From Liolophura sinensis (Eukaryota > Mollusca > Polyplacophora > Chitonida > Chitonidae), in contig NC_088295.1 of assembly GCF_032854445.1 (NCBI RefSeq), positions 2,360,501 through 2,424,500 on the forward strand: a stretch of 64,000 nucleotides of DNA, read 5' to 3'. Below, piece by piece: positions 42,979 through 54,595 of this stretch. The position numbers were made by a program, and so were the translations under genes. The notes beneath the pieces are model-generated. The model had not been told where the DNA came from. It made no database searches and was given only the letters and a program-made list of their open reading frames with translations. The first letter of the stretch is position 1. Every line of letters starts with the position of its first letter.

Positions 42979-43330
42979 TGGCCACGTATAATTAACGACA
43001 AAAATACTTGTGTATTATACATCCTAAGCTTACAGTATGAGCGTTCCACGTGTCAGACCAGTACTGAATATAGGACTAGAGGCAAATCGTATGAACTGGA
43101 TGGTTGTTGTAATCTAAATGTAATGATGTACCAATTGCAGGCAGAGACTGAATGACGAGATTAAATGATAATCCGGCTTCCAATAATATCGTTTCTCCAG
43201 GTCAGTTCCCTGACGTTATACAAGCTGTGGTCACTTTTCACTGGTGAACTGTCGAGGCGGATTATCGTAAAACTGTAACGTAAGCCCAAACCACCAAAAC
43301 ACATTTAGTTATAACTTCTACGTTCTTAAA

Positions 43331-43931
43331 CATTGTCGTCTTTTCCTCCAACCAATTGTCATGCATCATTACATTTTGTCCGCTACACTCAAGCAAGACG
43401 GCGGGGATATATCGCAAAATCAGCACTTTGTACCATTTTGAAGGTGACGGCCATGTTTGGACAGGGTAATAAATCTGTCCAATCCTCTCTGCGTTGTGAC
43501 TGAAATATACATAACAACTGAGTGACAATTTATACAGCGACATGCATTTTCACCACATTTTTCTTAAAAAGATTTGTTTATTCATGTGGGATGGTTAAAA
43601 CTTAACAGTGACGTAATTTCATCGGGTAAGTAACAAGGCCTTAAATAAAATATAAAAACTATCACGAGCGCAGTTTTGTTAAAGAAAAAGTAAACAGGAC
43701 ATTATCAAGAGTAAGTGTCCAGATCCGTAAAAGGATTAGCCGTAGGCCAACAAAAATGCAACTCACTCCATATCAGTGTACTTTGACAAATATCCACGTC
43801 CGGCTTCATCCAGGTTCACCCTCTAGTGCTTGGTGAAGGGTCGAATCTGGCTTAGAACAGTCTACTCCATCATGCTAAAGCTGTCCTGCACAGCCCATTA
43901 AACATTAAATCATGGGGCAAAAAACCCCCAT
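43331..43931. other. ~600-bp segment present only in unit 2
   Basis: It interrupts the match between units: unit 1 reads CGTTCTTAAACCATTCCAAA (14084-14103), while unit 2 departs after CGTTCTTAAAC and rejoins at CCCAAATTGAC. No inverted termini, poly-A or target-site duplication were seen, so it may be either an insertion here or a deletion in unit 1. No gene recognised. Confidence 0.7.
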
Positions 43932-44618
43932 CCCAAATTGACTTCCCACAAATGTGTTAGTGTCATTTTGACATTTACATTCGCTGTTCGGACGCTTTTA
44001 AAAGTAAGAACTGGTAAAATTTTTGTGCGAAAAAAATTGAGAAGATATAGTTTTTGTTGTTTGTACAGAGTGGAGGCTAAGTACACGATGAAAGAGGAGA
44101 GTGAACAACAAACTCTGTTGTAGCACAAAGACAAAATTGTAAAAACATTCTATTCCTTGGAACAAAAAATGAGCTGTAAAGTTGAAAGCCGGCATGTTGA
44201 GACCCTTGATTAGGATGGTGGGACTTGGCTAGGCAGTCACCAGAAGGCATGTATAATCGATATCAGTGGGATCGAGCTGGAAAAAAGCGGCGATCGGAGA
44301 GGTCATACGTTGTCCACATAGCTGAAGTGCCAGTACGATCCAACATATTTGACATGATATAATTACGGCAGTGGAAAAATAAAGGTATTAAATAGCAGCT
44401 GAAGTACCAAAAGAAAAAACCTGGAGAAATCAAGTTAACAGTGAGTTAGTACCGCGTGTCCAGCCTAACAGGGGAACTCGTCAGGTATTGTGATGTACAT
44501 AGCTGGTAGCAAAACGCCAACTTACAGGGTTGTAATGTGAGGTATAGAGAATCTAGGCAGTTGTAAAGTTGTTGTTGTAGGATGTTAGGGGTTAAGGTTA
44601 GGGTTAGGGCTAGGGTAT

Positions 44619-45165
44619 ATGCGTGGGCTACTAAGCCTCCCAGATAATATAAGCAACAACAACCCAATTGAAATGTTCGAATTTATTTTAGCCAACACAT
44701 CAGTTTATAACACAGCATGTCACAGGTCTATTTTGTTGTTTAAGGAAGCATTGGCTATTCGCAGGTGTAAGCAATCTCTTAATCATGGCCTTAAAACCAA
44801 TAAAGAATTAATACTGTTCAGACGAGTTGTGATTGTTCTAGTCTCCTGTATTTAAGGTGTAAGTTGGTTTAGTATTTAGTCTACATTTTGTCACTATCAC
44901 CACACCTGTATATATCTGTTACATTCATCTTTTACCCATGGCTTTAAAGGCACTATGGAATGTTGTTTTATTCTCCTGTATCTTATGTTGATTAAACATC
45001 TAGTCTGTATTTTGTGGCTTTGTCTCCATACCTGTATACATATCTGTAACGTTCACCACGAAATTTAGTTTTCCTGATAAGGGCAAAATAAGGTGCCGAA
45101 ATATTGGGTCAAAAAGTGTCTTTCGTTTTTCGGGCACTACTCGTGAATTACGTTAAACTAATCAG
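44619..45165 (+). mobile_element. 3' end of a probable Penelope-like retroelement
   Basis: A short frame contains SILLFKEALAIRRCKQSLNH and LKTNKELILF, resembling the C-terminal end of a GIY-YIG endonuclease domain as in Penelope-like elements (EAL.I....P.LN pattern). About 250 bp later comes CTGATAAG, a 4-bp stem (GGCA/TGCC), GAAA (45074-45101), then ATATTGGGTC. This resembles the degenerate hammerhead motif at the ends of such elements. It lies between part A' and B' and is absent from unit 1, where the minisatellite and Polinton are found. Confidence 0.5.
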
Positions 45166-45198
45166 TGGAACACAAGGCTTATATATTATATATAATTG

Positions 45199-45545
45199 AG
45201 ATTTAACGTCTTACTTTACAATTTTTCTGTCATATGACGACGAGAATCCGCTAATTGATTGTACATATACTGTGCCGTCTCGTGGCAGGGCGAGTCCCAG
45301 CCGCAAAAGTGCTGCCGTCACTGAATCATTAAGCCGAAAACACCAAAACTGACACCCCTCGAGTCACATTATACTGACAATGGGCCAACCAGTCATGTTT
45401 CCTAGCTCTAACCTCTCAGCACTGAGCGCCAAGCGAGGCATCAGCAAGTGCCATATGTAAACTCTTTGGGATGACCGGACCGGGGTTTGATGCCGGTGTC
45501 TCCCGGCTTCGAGACGGACGCTCTAACTGCACTCACCAAACGCAT
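45199..45545 (-). mobile_element. Long tRNA-derived SINE
   Basis: The tail at left (GAGATTTAACGTCTTACTTT, TTTTTCTGTCATATGACGAC), body with CCTCTCAGCACTGAGCGCCA, and head at right (on the minus strand TGAGTGCAGTTAGAGCG as A box). Same type as 46879-47212. Confidence 0.82.
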
Positions 45546-45576
45546 TATTACTGGTCCGATCGGGACAGACCTAAGA

Positions 45577-45635
45577 GTGAGTGAGTGCTTGGGGTTTAAC
45601 GTCATTCTCAACAATTTTTCAGTCATATGACGACG
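45577..45635 (-). mobile_element. 59-bp tail-only SINE insertion with 12-bp TSD
   Basis: ACAGACCTAAGA flanks it at 45565-45576 and 45636-45647. It contains GTGAGTGAGTGCTTGGGG, TTTAACGTCATTCTCAACAA and TTTTTCAGTCATATGACGAC and nothing else. Both ends coincide with those of the insertion at 17163-17222, although host sites and duplications differ. Confidence 0.9.
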
Positions 45636-46878
45636 ACAGACCTAAGAAGTCTAGCTTCTAAACACGTCTAAACTGAAACTGTGGATGTTAGTTTTAACTT
45701 GCTAATTGCTAAGGGATTTAATTCATTTCATTAAATGTTAAGTTAAATGTGCATGTGAGTTTATCGTGTCGACGCCTGAAGACAAACGAATGGTGTCTTT
45801 TCCCGTTTTGAATGATGATCACAGACCTAAGGTTTCCGCAGAGCCATATGCACGGAATTAAAACGTCTTATAATATTTCAAGAGATAAAAATTAACTAGA
45901 ATGGCCTCCTGATAAATAAATATCATCGGGCACAAACTTGAATTGTACTTCTAATTTAATCCAAGCTGCTTGGAGTCCCACGTTAGTTTTAGAATTATTG
46001 TCATAACGATGACTCCTGGCAGCAGGATATATTATAGGACTGGACATGTGCTGGCTCACTAAAACATCAGGCTGACAACATCAGAAACGTCGCCTTACTC
46101 TATTACAGCAAACAACTCCGGGAACAACCAGCTCTTCAAATATCAAGTTATGCCTATCAACATGAAGCCACGTATAATACCAAGACAGTCGATTTGAAAT
46201 TTTCAGGAATAACCGCACTGGGATTTGTGCTCCGGGCCCTACTTACATTGAGGAGCTCTATACTTCATGAGGAACCAGGCGATACATATGCTCTGTCTGA
46301 CATTGCAGACGGACTGTCCGAGGCGTCTCATTACCAAGAACTCCTGACTGCTTAAGAAATGTGATGTGTTCTTTGACGCTTTTTAAAGAATTGTTTTTAT
46401 AACAACGTTGAAGGCAGTTGTTTTGTGTGTCTTCTTGTTCAAAATCTATGTTACCATGAGAACCATTGTGATTTCGCAGTCTCGTCAGCCTTAGGTTACA
46501 AGGGATATTTGCACCACTGTCACGTGGTCTCTCAAACAGATCTGACATCTGAAGAAAACCAAAATCTGACGAGACTCAAATTACGGTATTACATAAACCA
46601 GTCAGATAAATTTATCTTGGTGGCAACTCTGATCTGACCGTGAATAGAAGGTTTTGTAATCGTCATTATAGTGCTGGGTCTGTCATTTATACGAAATTAC
46701 GACCGAGTGATTATGGTTTAACGCCACTTCGGATATATTAAGTCATGTCGGCGCGGCATTTATATTGTTGACGAAAGACTGGTAACATAGCGTTGTGAAA
46801 CGTTTGATTTGGATTTAAATGTGCCGATTAGTAATAGCTTTACACAGGATGTGGTGTGTGTACGTATGTATGTATGTA

Positions 46879-47212
46879 TGATTGGGATTTAACGTCTTAC
46901 CTTACAATTTTTCAGTTATGTGACGACGAGGAGTCATTAGGTGTGTGTACAGACATTGTGTCGTCTTGTGGAACGGTGAATCCGTGCTGCCGAAGTGCCG
47001 CAGTCACCAGACATGGCACGCACCCACTCAAATTATTCTGACACCGGACCTACCAGTTCTGTTTCCTTGCTCTAACATCTCACTGATGAGCGCCATGCGA
47101 GGCAGCAATAAGTAAAATTATTAAAGCCCTTGATATAACATGAACTGGGTTCGATCCAGGTTTCCCGACTTAAAGGCGGACACGCTAGCCATTAGGCCAC
47201 CAAAGCAGTCAG
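46879..47212 (-). mobile_element. Long tRNA-derived SINE
   Basis: The tail ATTTAACGTCTTACCTTACA and TTTTTCAGTTATGTGACGAC is at the left. The body has CATCTCACTGATGAGCGCCA; the head at the right reads GTGGCCTAATGGCTAGCGTG on the minus strand (A box) with GGTTCGATCC-like sequence nearby (GGGTTCGATCCAGG on the plus strand). Confidence 0.83.
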
Positions 47213-47224
47213 ATGAAGTGAAAC

Positions 47225-47835
47225 TTATCAGCAATAGCTTCTCAACGGACATTGGTGTTCCTCATATCAGTGGTAGTTTTACACCAGATGCAGTGTAATA
47301 CATCAGTATTAGGTTTACACCACATAAAGTGTACCCCAACGGTAATAGATTCCTGCAAGATCTGGGTGTAAATCACCTCAGCGATAGCTTTACACCAGAT
47401 GTAGTGTAACGGTTTAGTAATAGCTTCTCACCAGATCTAGGTGTACGTCATATCAGTAGTAGTTTTACACCAGATATAGTGTAATACATCAGTATTAGGT
47501 TTACACCACATGTAGTGTAACCGATCAGTAGAAGCTTTACACCGGATATAGGTGTACTCGATCAGTAATATATTCTGACCTCTTCTAGGTGTAACAGATC
47601 AGTAATAGATTCTGACCTCTTCTAGGTGTAGCAGATCCGTAATAGATTCTGACCTCTTCTAGGTGTAACAGATCCATAATAGATTCTGACCTCTTCTAGG
47701 TGTAACAGATCAGTAATAAATTCTGACCTCTTCTAGGTGTAACAGATCAGTAATAAATTCTGACCTCTTCTAGGTGTAACAGATCAGTAATAAATTTTTA
47801 CCTCTTCTAGGTGTAACAGATCAGTAATAACTTCA
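47225..47835. repeat. ~37-bp minisatellite with a diverged upstream part
   Basis: Regular copies with TAGGTGTAACAGATCAGTAA and TAGATTCTGACCTCTTC lie at 47540-47830. Older, more varied copies with TTTACACCAGAT and GTGTAACG words lie at 47225-47540. The gradient from diverged to regular suggests one-sided expansion. Confidence 0.88.
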
Positions 47836-48559
47836 CAACAGGCCTATGATGCTTGGTACTCTTCCCTGAATCCATCAGGTCAAGGCGGCAGTAATGGCGG
47901 GTTAGCCGTTACATCTCCTGCTGGGCTCTTGTCAAACTGCATTAAAGCATGGGAAAAACAGGGAAGATTAATGATAGACATTTCCAAAAGCGTGGATCCG
48001 TACACGGGTGTAATTTTAAGCAACATCTAAGAAAAAGGCCATTCAGCAGCCATTATCATTTAGCCGTGGTGTTGGGAGAGACAACATTGCGTGTTGCCGT
48101 AAGTTAGGCCAGGTAGTCGGGTTAGTGTAAATACTGAACTTGTTAAGATTCGGTAATGGAGTTCTCACTTTCTCAGAATTCCAAGAGGTATTATCGGACG
48201 GGCTCATTTATACAACAGGAAAAAACTCTAAAGATTAAAACTGTCTTTTAAAAATACTTAAAAAGATAAAGGTGTTTGTTATCGTAAGTCGTGTAAGGAG
48301 GATTGCATGACCGCGTTTCGCTGATTTCTTGTATAAACATTTGAGGCCTGAAGCGTATGAGTTACATATGGTCTTTCTTAGCTGATTTCTATTATTATTA
48401 CCACACTGTAATTCTATGTAAAAAAACGTTTATTTCCTTTATGGTTATGCTTCGTTGGTTTCTAGTGTTATTGTCACGTTATTGTTCTTATGCTCTGGCT
48501 AGCTTCCTGTATGATTATCACGTTATTGTTGTCATGAGAGGGACCATGTTCTACGTAAC

Positions 48560-49620
48560 TGTACTTCGCTGCTTTCCTGTATGATTACGACGTTATTGCT
48601 GATTTGTGAGGAATCATCTATGTCCTACATGACTGTGCTTTGCTGGTTTCCTGTATGATTACCACGTTATCGTGGTTATGTGAAGGACCATCTATGTCCT
48701 ACATGACTGTGCTTTGCTGGTTTCCTGTATGATTACGACGTTGTTGTTGTTAGGTGAAGGACCATCTATGTCCTACATGACTGTGCTTTGCTGGTTTTCG
48801 TATAATTACGACGTTATTGTTGTTATGTGAAGGACCATCTATGTCCTACATGACTATACTTTGCTGGTTTCCGTATAATTACGACGTTATTGTTGTTAGG
48901 TCAAGGACCATCTATGTCCTACATGACTGTGCTTTGCTGGTTTCCGTATAATTACGACGTTATTGTTGTTATGTGAAGGACCATCTATGTCCTACATGAC
49001 TGTGCTTTGCTGGTTTCCGTATAATTACGACGTTATTGTTGTTATGTGAAGGACCATCTATGTCCTACATGACTATGCTTTGCTGGTTTCCGTATAATTA
49101 CGACGTTATTGTTGTTATGTGAAGGACCATCTATGTCCTACATGACTGTGCTTTGCTGGTTTCCGTATAATTACGACGTTATTGTTGTTAGGTGAAGGAC
49201 CATCTATGTCCTACATGACTGTGCTTTGCTGGTTTCCGTATAATTACGACGTTATTGTTGTTAGGTGAAGGACCATCTATGTCCTACATGACTGTGCTTT
49301 GCTGGTTTCCGTATAATTACGACGTTATTGTTGTTAGGTGAAGGACCATCTATGTCCTACATGACTGTGCTTTGCTGGTTTCCGTATAATTACGACGTTA
49401 TTGTTGTTATGTGAAGGACCATCTATGTCCTACATGACTATGCTTTGCTGGTTTCCGTATAATTACGACGTTATTGTTGTTAGGTGAAGGACCATCTATG
49501 TCCTACTTGACTGTGCTTCGCTGGTTTACGTTGTTGTTATCTGAAGAACGATCTGTGTCTTACGTAACTGTGCTTCGCTGGTTTCCTGTATGATTACCAC
49601 ATTATCGTGGTTATGTGAAG
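48560..49620. repeat. ~72-bp minisatellite, about 15 copies
   Basis: The monomer contains GAAGGACCATCTATGTCCTA, CATGACTGTGCTTTGCTGGT, TTCCGTATAATTACGACGTT and ATTGTTGTTA. Related to the short array at 33270-33590 of unit 1. Copies alternate between GTTATGTG and GTTAGGTG variants. Confidence 0.94.
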
Positions 49621-49659
49621 GACCATCTATGTCCTACATGACTATGCTTTGCTGGTTTT

Positions 49660-50140
49660 CTGTATGATTACCACGTTATCGTTGCCACCATACTTTGCTG
49701 GTTTTCTGTATGATTACCACGTTATCGTTGCCACCATACTTTGCTGGTGTCCTGTGTAATTACCACGCTATCGTTGCCACCATACTTTGCTGGTTTTCTG
49801 TATGACTACCACGTTATCGCTGTCACCATACTTTGCTGGTTTTCTGTATAATTACCACGCTATCGTTGCCACCATACTTTGCTGGTTCCCTGTATAATTA
49901 ACGCCTTATCGTTGCCACCATACTTTGCTGGTTTCTTGTATGATTACCACGTTATCGTTGCCACCATAGTTTGCTAATTTCTGGTATAATTAACACGTTA
50001 TCGTTGCCACCATAGTTTGCTAATTTCTGGTATTATTAACACGTTATCGTTGCCACCATAGTTTGCTAATTTCTGGTATTATTAACACGTTATCGTTGCC
50101 ACCATACTTTGCTAATTTCTGGTATATTTACCACATTTCC
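49660..50140. repeat. ~46-bp minisatellite, about 10 copies
   Basis: The monomer has TTGCCACCATACTTTGCTGG and TTTTCTGTATGATTACCACG. It appears to derive from a shortened form of the preceding 72-bp monomer (shared TTTGCTGGTTT and ATTACCACGTTATCG). Confidence 0.9.
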
Positions 50141-50254
50141 GTTTCAGTGTGGAGATCCAGTCGTGTCCTACATGACTGTTTCTCCTTGATTTCGTTTTAA
50201 CGCTAAATAGATAGCGTTAGGAAAGATCAAAAAAGATTTTCTGGTATTGATTTT

Positions 50255-50635
50255 TTCCTGGTCCGACGCACAGTCATTAGTGTGCCGGAATCCCACACAC
50301 AGACATCAGTCGTACGGAGTTCGACGCACAGTCATTAGTGTGCCGGAATCCCACACACAGACATCAGTCGTACGGAGTCCAACACACAGTTATTAGTGTG
50401 CCGGAATCCCACACACAGACATCAGTCGTACGGAGTCCGACACAGTCATTAGTGTGCCGGAATCCCACACACAGACATCAGTCGTACGGAGTCCGACACA
50501 CAGTCAATAGTGTGCCGGAATCACACTCACAGGCATCATTCGTATGGAGTCCGACAAACAGTCATTCGTGTGCCGGAATCCCACACACAGACATCAGTCG
50601 TACGGAGTCCGACGCACAGTTATTATTGTGAACAA
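50255..50635. repeat. ~60-bp minisatellite, about 6 copies
   Basis: The monomer has CACAGTCATTAGTGTGCCGG, AATCCCACACACAGACATCA and GTCGTACGGAGTCCGAC. Homologous in position to the irregular repeats at 34436-34695. Confidence 0.92.
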
Positions 50636-50729
50636 GACTCAAACTCGCTGAAAAGCTCTTTTCCCACTGCCGTTTACACAGAAATCTCAAATATTTTGTG
50701 CCCGGTTTATAGATGTAGGCGCTCATTTT

Positions 50730-52190
50730 CTAGTTATGTGTCAATCAGGGCTCAGGGCTCACGTGATCATACAGTTAAACGCCCTATTACAAGACATGTG
50801 GCATTTCTTAGATCACCACATGTGTGTTAGATATGATTTCAAAGACTGTGGTCTGCAATTTGATAATGTTAAGACATTTATCAGTCATTTAAAATTTCAT
50901 ATAGATAACCAACAGATAGGATGTCCTTTTTGAGGACTGTGAAGATAAATTTCTGACAAAGAGCTCTTTCACTTCACATCTGAGCAGAAAACACAAAAAC
51001 TACTGTATGGATAATGTTTCTTGATTGCTCGTGCCTCTGCCCAACACAGTTAAGGAGAAATGTTACATTACGTAAATGTTACGGACGTGACATACAAGTT
51101 GCTGAAGGGATAGATTCATTCACAGATTGCAAATTTGGCAACTGCATCTTAAATTAAAAAATATAGTTGAACTTGTCTGTGCTCTCAAAAAGACAAATAG
51201 CTGAATTGAGCTACTGTATTGATGAATACCTAGCTGAACGTAAAAATCTTTTTGAAGATGTGATTTTTTTTTTTTTTTTGATTGGTGTTTTACGCCGTAC
51301 TCAAGAATATTTCACTTATACGACGGCGGCCAGCATTATGGTGGGTGGAAACCGGGCAGAGCCCGGAGGAAACCCACGACCATCCGCAGATTGCTGACAG
51401 ACCTTCTCACGTACGGCCGGAGAGGAAGCCAGCATGAGCTGGACTTGAACTCACAGCGACCGCATTGGTGAGAGACTCCTGGGTCATTACGCTGCGCTAG
51501 CGCTTTAACCGACTGAGCCACGGAGGCCCCTTTTGAAGATGTGCCTCTTCGTCCAAAACATCATTATCTTGCTCACCACCCACAATAAATTTTGGCTTTT
51601 GGCCCTCTGATTAGAAACCGGACTATGCGTTTTGAATCCAAACACTCTTATTTTAAGCTTTGTGCAAGACAGTTGCAAAATTTCAAACACTTGGATAAAA
51701 CACTAGCAGAAAGACATCAGTTGCTTCAAGCATACCTCCTATCAAGAAAGTTATACCCACCTTCTGTTATCTTAGAAAAGGGTATTCCGTTTTCACCAAA
51801 AAATCTACAGTAATGCAATTATTGAGGCAGTTCATAATTTTGGATTTTGTCGCGAAAACACGGTTGTCGGACAAGAGATAATTTTTATGGGAAAAGAGTA
51901 TAAGAAAGACAGTTATCTCTTAATAAATCATGACATAGAGGATTATTCTAATATTACAGTTGAGAAAATCCTCCTTTTTTTGAACAGGTATCATGATGTA
52001 TTATTCCTTGAGAGCTCACAAAGGGCATGTTGTCTTTCAATATTAGGTCTCTATAAGATACAGGTTTCCCTTGACTCTGAAACTGTTAAATGTGTAAGTT
52101 GTTCAAACATATTGGATTATCAGCCATTGCCTGCACACTGTGAAAATGGCTCACATTTTATCTCCTTAAAGTATTCCTTTCTTTTATAAA
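50730..52190 (+). pseudogene. Relic of a zinc-finger/transposase-like gene, split by a SINE
   Basis: Fragments lie in order. Two C2H2-like finger remains come first: CGLQFDNVKTFISHLKFH at 50847-50900, and after a 1-base shift near 50932, CEDKFLTKSSFTSHLSRK. A later part (51200-51262) is cut by a SINE, and reading resumes after it. GPLIRNRTMRFESKHSYF is followed by LDKTLAERHQLLQAYL, a combination I associate with zinc-finger/SAM-type proteins spread as mobile-element genes. 51887-52189 continues with VVGQEIIFMGKEYKK-like residues just upstream and RYHDVLFLESSQRA. It has several frameshifts, and is present in unit 2 but not unit 1. Family assignment is tentative. Confidence 0.55.
51263..51530 (-). 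mobile_element. Full-length tRNA-derived SINE with 13-bp TSD
   Basis: TTTTGAAGATGTG at 51250-51262 and 51531-51543. The minus strand has a head with TGGCTCAGTCGG (perfect A box), body and tail as in 16731-17011, and an A run of about 16. It interrupts the zinc-finger/transposase-like relic. Confidence 0.94.
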
Positions 52191-52479
52191 AGAATGGAAG
52201 ATATAGCTAAAAGTATAAGAACAGCGCTTCGATATATAGTTGACCCAACACTAAGCAAAGTGACGGAAAAACTCGAGGAAGATGGCGTAGTAGAAGGGAA
52301 TGACCTGCAGTTTGTGATCGCTGAAGACTAACTGGAATTCTTTCGATGTTTACTCCATTTAAAACATACTTAGCTTTTTCGTAAGTTTGCCTCCCGCTTT
52401 CAGATAGCTTTGTGGATGACAAACAGGAAGGTCTAAGACTCCACTCAAATTAATAAATCCACATGTACAGATATAAGCT

Positions 52480-53112
52480 GACTGTTAAAATGTACGGTCT
52501 GGTTACGTCATCAACATGTTATATGTTCAGTGATAAATGTATGGTCTTGTTACGGCATCAATATGTTATATGGTCACTGATAAATGTATGGTCTGGTTAC
52601 GTCATCAATATGTTATACGGCCACTGTTAAAGTGTACGTCGTCAATTTGTTATATGTTCACTGGTAAAATGCATGGCCTTTTTACGTCGTGTATACTTTA
52701 TATGTTCACTGTTAAAATATATAGCCTGCTTACGTCGTATATATGTTATATGTTCACTGTTAAAATATATGGTCAGCTTACGTCGTCTATATGTTATATG
52801 TTCACTGTTAAAATATATGGTCTGCTTACGTCGTCTATATGTTATATGTTCACTGTTAAAATGTATGGTCTGCTTACGTCGTCTATATGTTATATGTTCA
52901 CTGTTAAAATGTATGGTCTGCTTACGTCGTCTATATGTTATATGTTCACTGTTAAAATGTATGTTCTGCTTACGTCGTCTATATGTTATATGTTCACTGT
53001 TAAAATGTATGGTCTGCTTACGTCGTCTATATGTTATATGTTCACTGTTAAAATGTATGGTCTGCTTACGTCGTCTATATGTTATATGTTCACTGTTAAA
53101 ATGTATGGTCTG
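52480..53112. repeat. 48-bp minisatellite, about 13 copies
   Basis: The monomer has GGTCTGCTTACGTCGTCTAT, ATGTTATATGTTCACTGTTA and AAATGTAT. The right-hand copies are almost identical and the left-hand ones more varied. Since 48 is 16 codons, a hydrophobic 220-residue frame is open; I treat it as a repeat product. Confidence 0.94.
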
Positions 53113-54311
53113 GTAGAAGAGGCTCTATGTGGCTTAAACGCCCGTTGTATGGCCGTCGGTTTAATTTCCATTTTCAGAGTTGGTTTGACTGTAATCTAAT
53201 TAGTTCTGGGAGTTTACATGTTTGGGGCCTTCGGAAGAACTCACTGCACAATCTCAGCTCAGCTCAGGCTGTCACTGGTGGGAATCGCACGCTTTTGTTC
53301 GCGGTGCTCCCACCTCGTCAAAGCTTTCAGCTGCAGCAGTAAAAACCTAACACTAATGTGACTGTGAGTGGGATACTTCGAAAGAAGCTTTAAAACTGCT
53401 ACAGTGTCTTGTGTCAGTGTCAGTAATCCAAAAAGCAGAAACATGGCTCTGACTGCAATCACTGTCCGATCTGATTGTGGAGTTAAAATCAATAGAGAAG
53501 TTAGTTTGTATGTCTTCCTCCAGTCGTGATGTAATTACGGATTACTGTAACAGTTAGGAGACACGCCTCAGTCACAATAGTCAGCACTAAACGATATTAG
53601 GCTGCCTCAACAAGTGAAGATAACAAGGTTTCTGCTACAGCGAATCCAGCATAACCACGCTCTGCTGACAACTAGCCCTGGCATCGTGCCTCAAGTCGCT
53701 TACAAGTTTACCATGGTTTTCCAACATTCGCATTGTCACAGTTTTAGCCACGAGAAATGCCGATCACAGTTTCAAAGCCGCCAATACCGTTGTACAGGAA
53801 ATATAATGAACACTCAAGCATCCATGAAATGAAAACTGTATCTGCGGTAAATATGATGGGGATTAGAGTGAGTTAAATAACCAGTTGTTATTGAAAGGAT
53901 CACTTACTCTCAACCCAAAAATGCTGACTGGAATCAATATCCTAGCGGTTTGGCGGTTTGTGTTGGTTTTTGATAGCCTAAAGAGAATATACTTACACAG
54001 TGTAATATCGACAATACTGGCTTTTTATGCAGGAAATGTAAGGTAAATCGTTCAGGCCTGCTGAGAGACCTCTGCGCCACTTTCATGCGTTTGGCCACTT
54101 GCCAACTATGGCACTATCATCACTGCTTTGGTTTTATTCTCCATGATGAAACTTTCTATATTATGAGATAATTCCAAAAGAACACCAATAACTAGATAAG
54201 TACAAACACTTAATGAGAGTACAACAACAGTAACTACATCTAAATACTAGTCATCACCACTACAAATTTAACAAATACCATTCCCAACATATCAAAATTC
54301 ATCATTAGGGG
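53113..54311. other. No gene recognised; duplicated sequence
   Basis: 53130-54250 matches 38085-39200. Short frames only. Confidence 0.5.
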
Positions 54312-54595
54312 GAGCGTTTCGGCTACCTAATGTTTAGAACAGCCGCCTCGAAGCCGGGAGACCTTGGATCCAATCTTTGTCGGCTCATACCAAAGGCTTT
54401 AAATATACCTGTGGCTGCCTCGCTTCGCACTCAGCACTGAGAGGCTAGATCCAGGAAACAGGACTGGTTGGCCCAGTGTCATGATACCTCAGATGTGGCA
54501 TCACTTTAGCGGCATGGACTCGCCCTGCGACAAGAAGACACAAAATATGTACACGCACCTAATGACTCCTCGTCTTGAAAGGGCTGAATTTGTTT
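54312..54595 (+). mobile_element. Long SINE lacking its 3' tail
   Basis: A tRNA-like head (CGGCTACCTAATGTTTAGAA, GGGAGACCTTGGATCCAATC) is followed by CACTCAGCACTGAGAGGCTA, TGGTTGGCCCAGTGTCATGA and CTAATGACTCCTCGTC. It stops there, at the point where the ~60-bp tail should begin. It replaces sequence found at 39240-40200 in unit 1. Confidence 0.78.

Larger units (their letters stand above)
42436..44570. repeat. Segmental duplication unit 2, part A' (partner 13514-14735)
   Basis: Closely matches unit 1 from AAATCGCGCCTATCAA onward, with a longer 21-bp array and an additional ~600 bp at 43331-43931. By eye, most of 43970-44250 differs from 14140-14420 by only a few percent. Confidence 0.9.

Noticed and set aside
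42462-43049. 132-177 codon frames on both strands
   Set aside because: Artefacts of the 21-bp (7-codon) minisatellite.
44582-44614. TTAGGG-like run as an interstitial telomere
   Set aside because: Only about four imperfect units; more likely chance or part of the retroelement fragment.
52537-53199. 220-codon hydrophobic frame resembling a multi-pass membrane protein
   Set aside because: A 48-bp repeat (16 codons) generates it; the two other plus-strand readings of the array are equally open.
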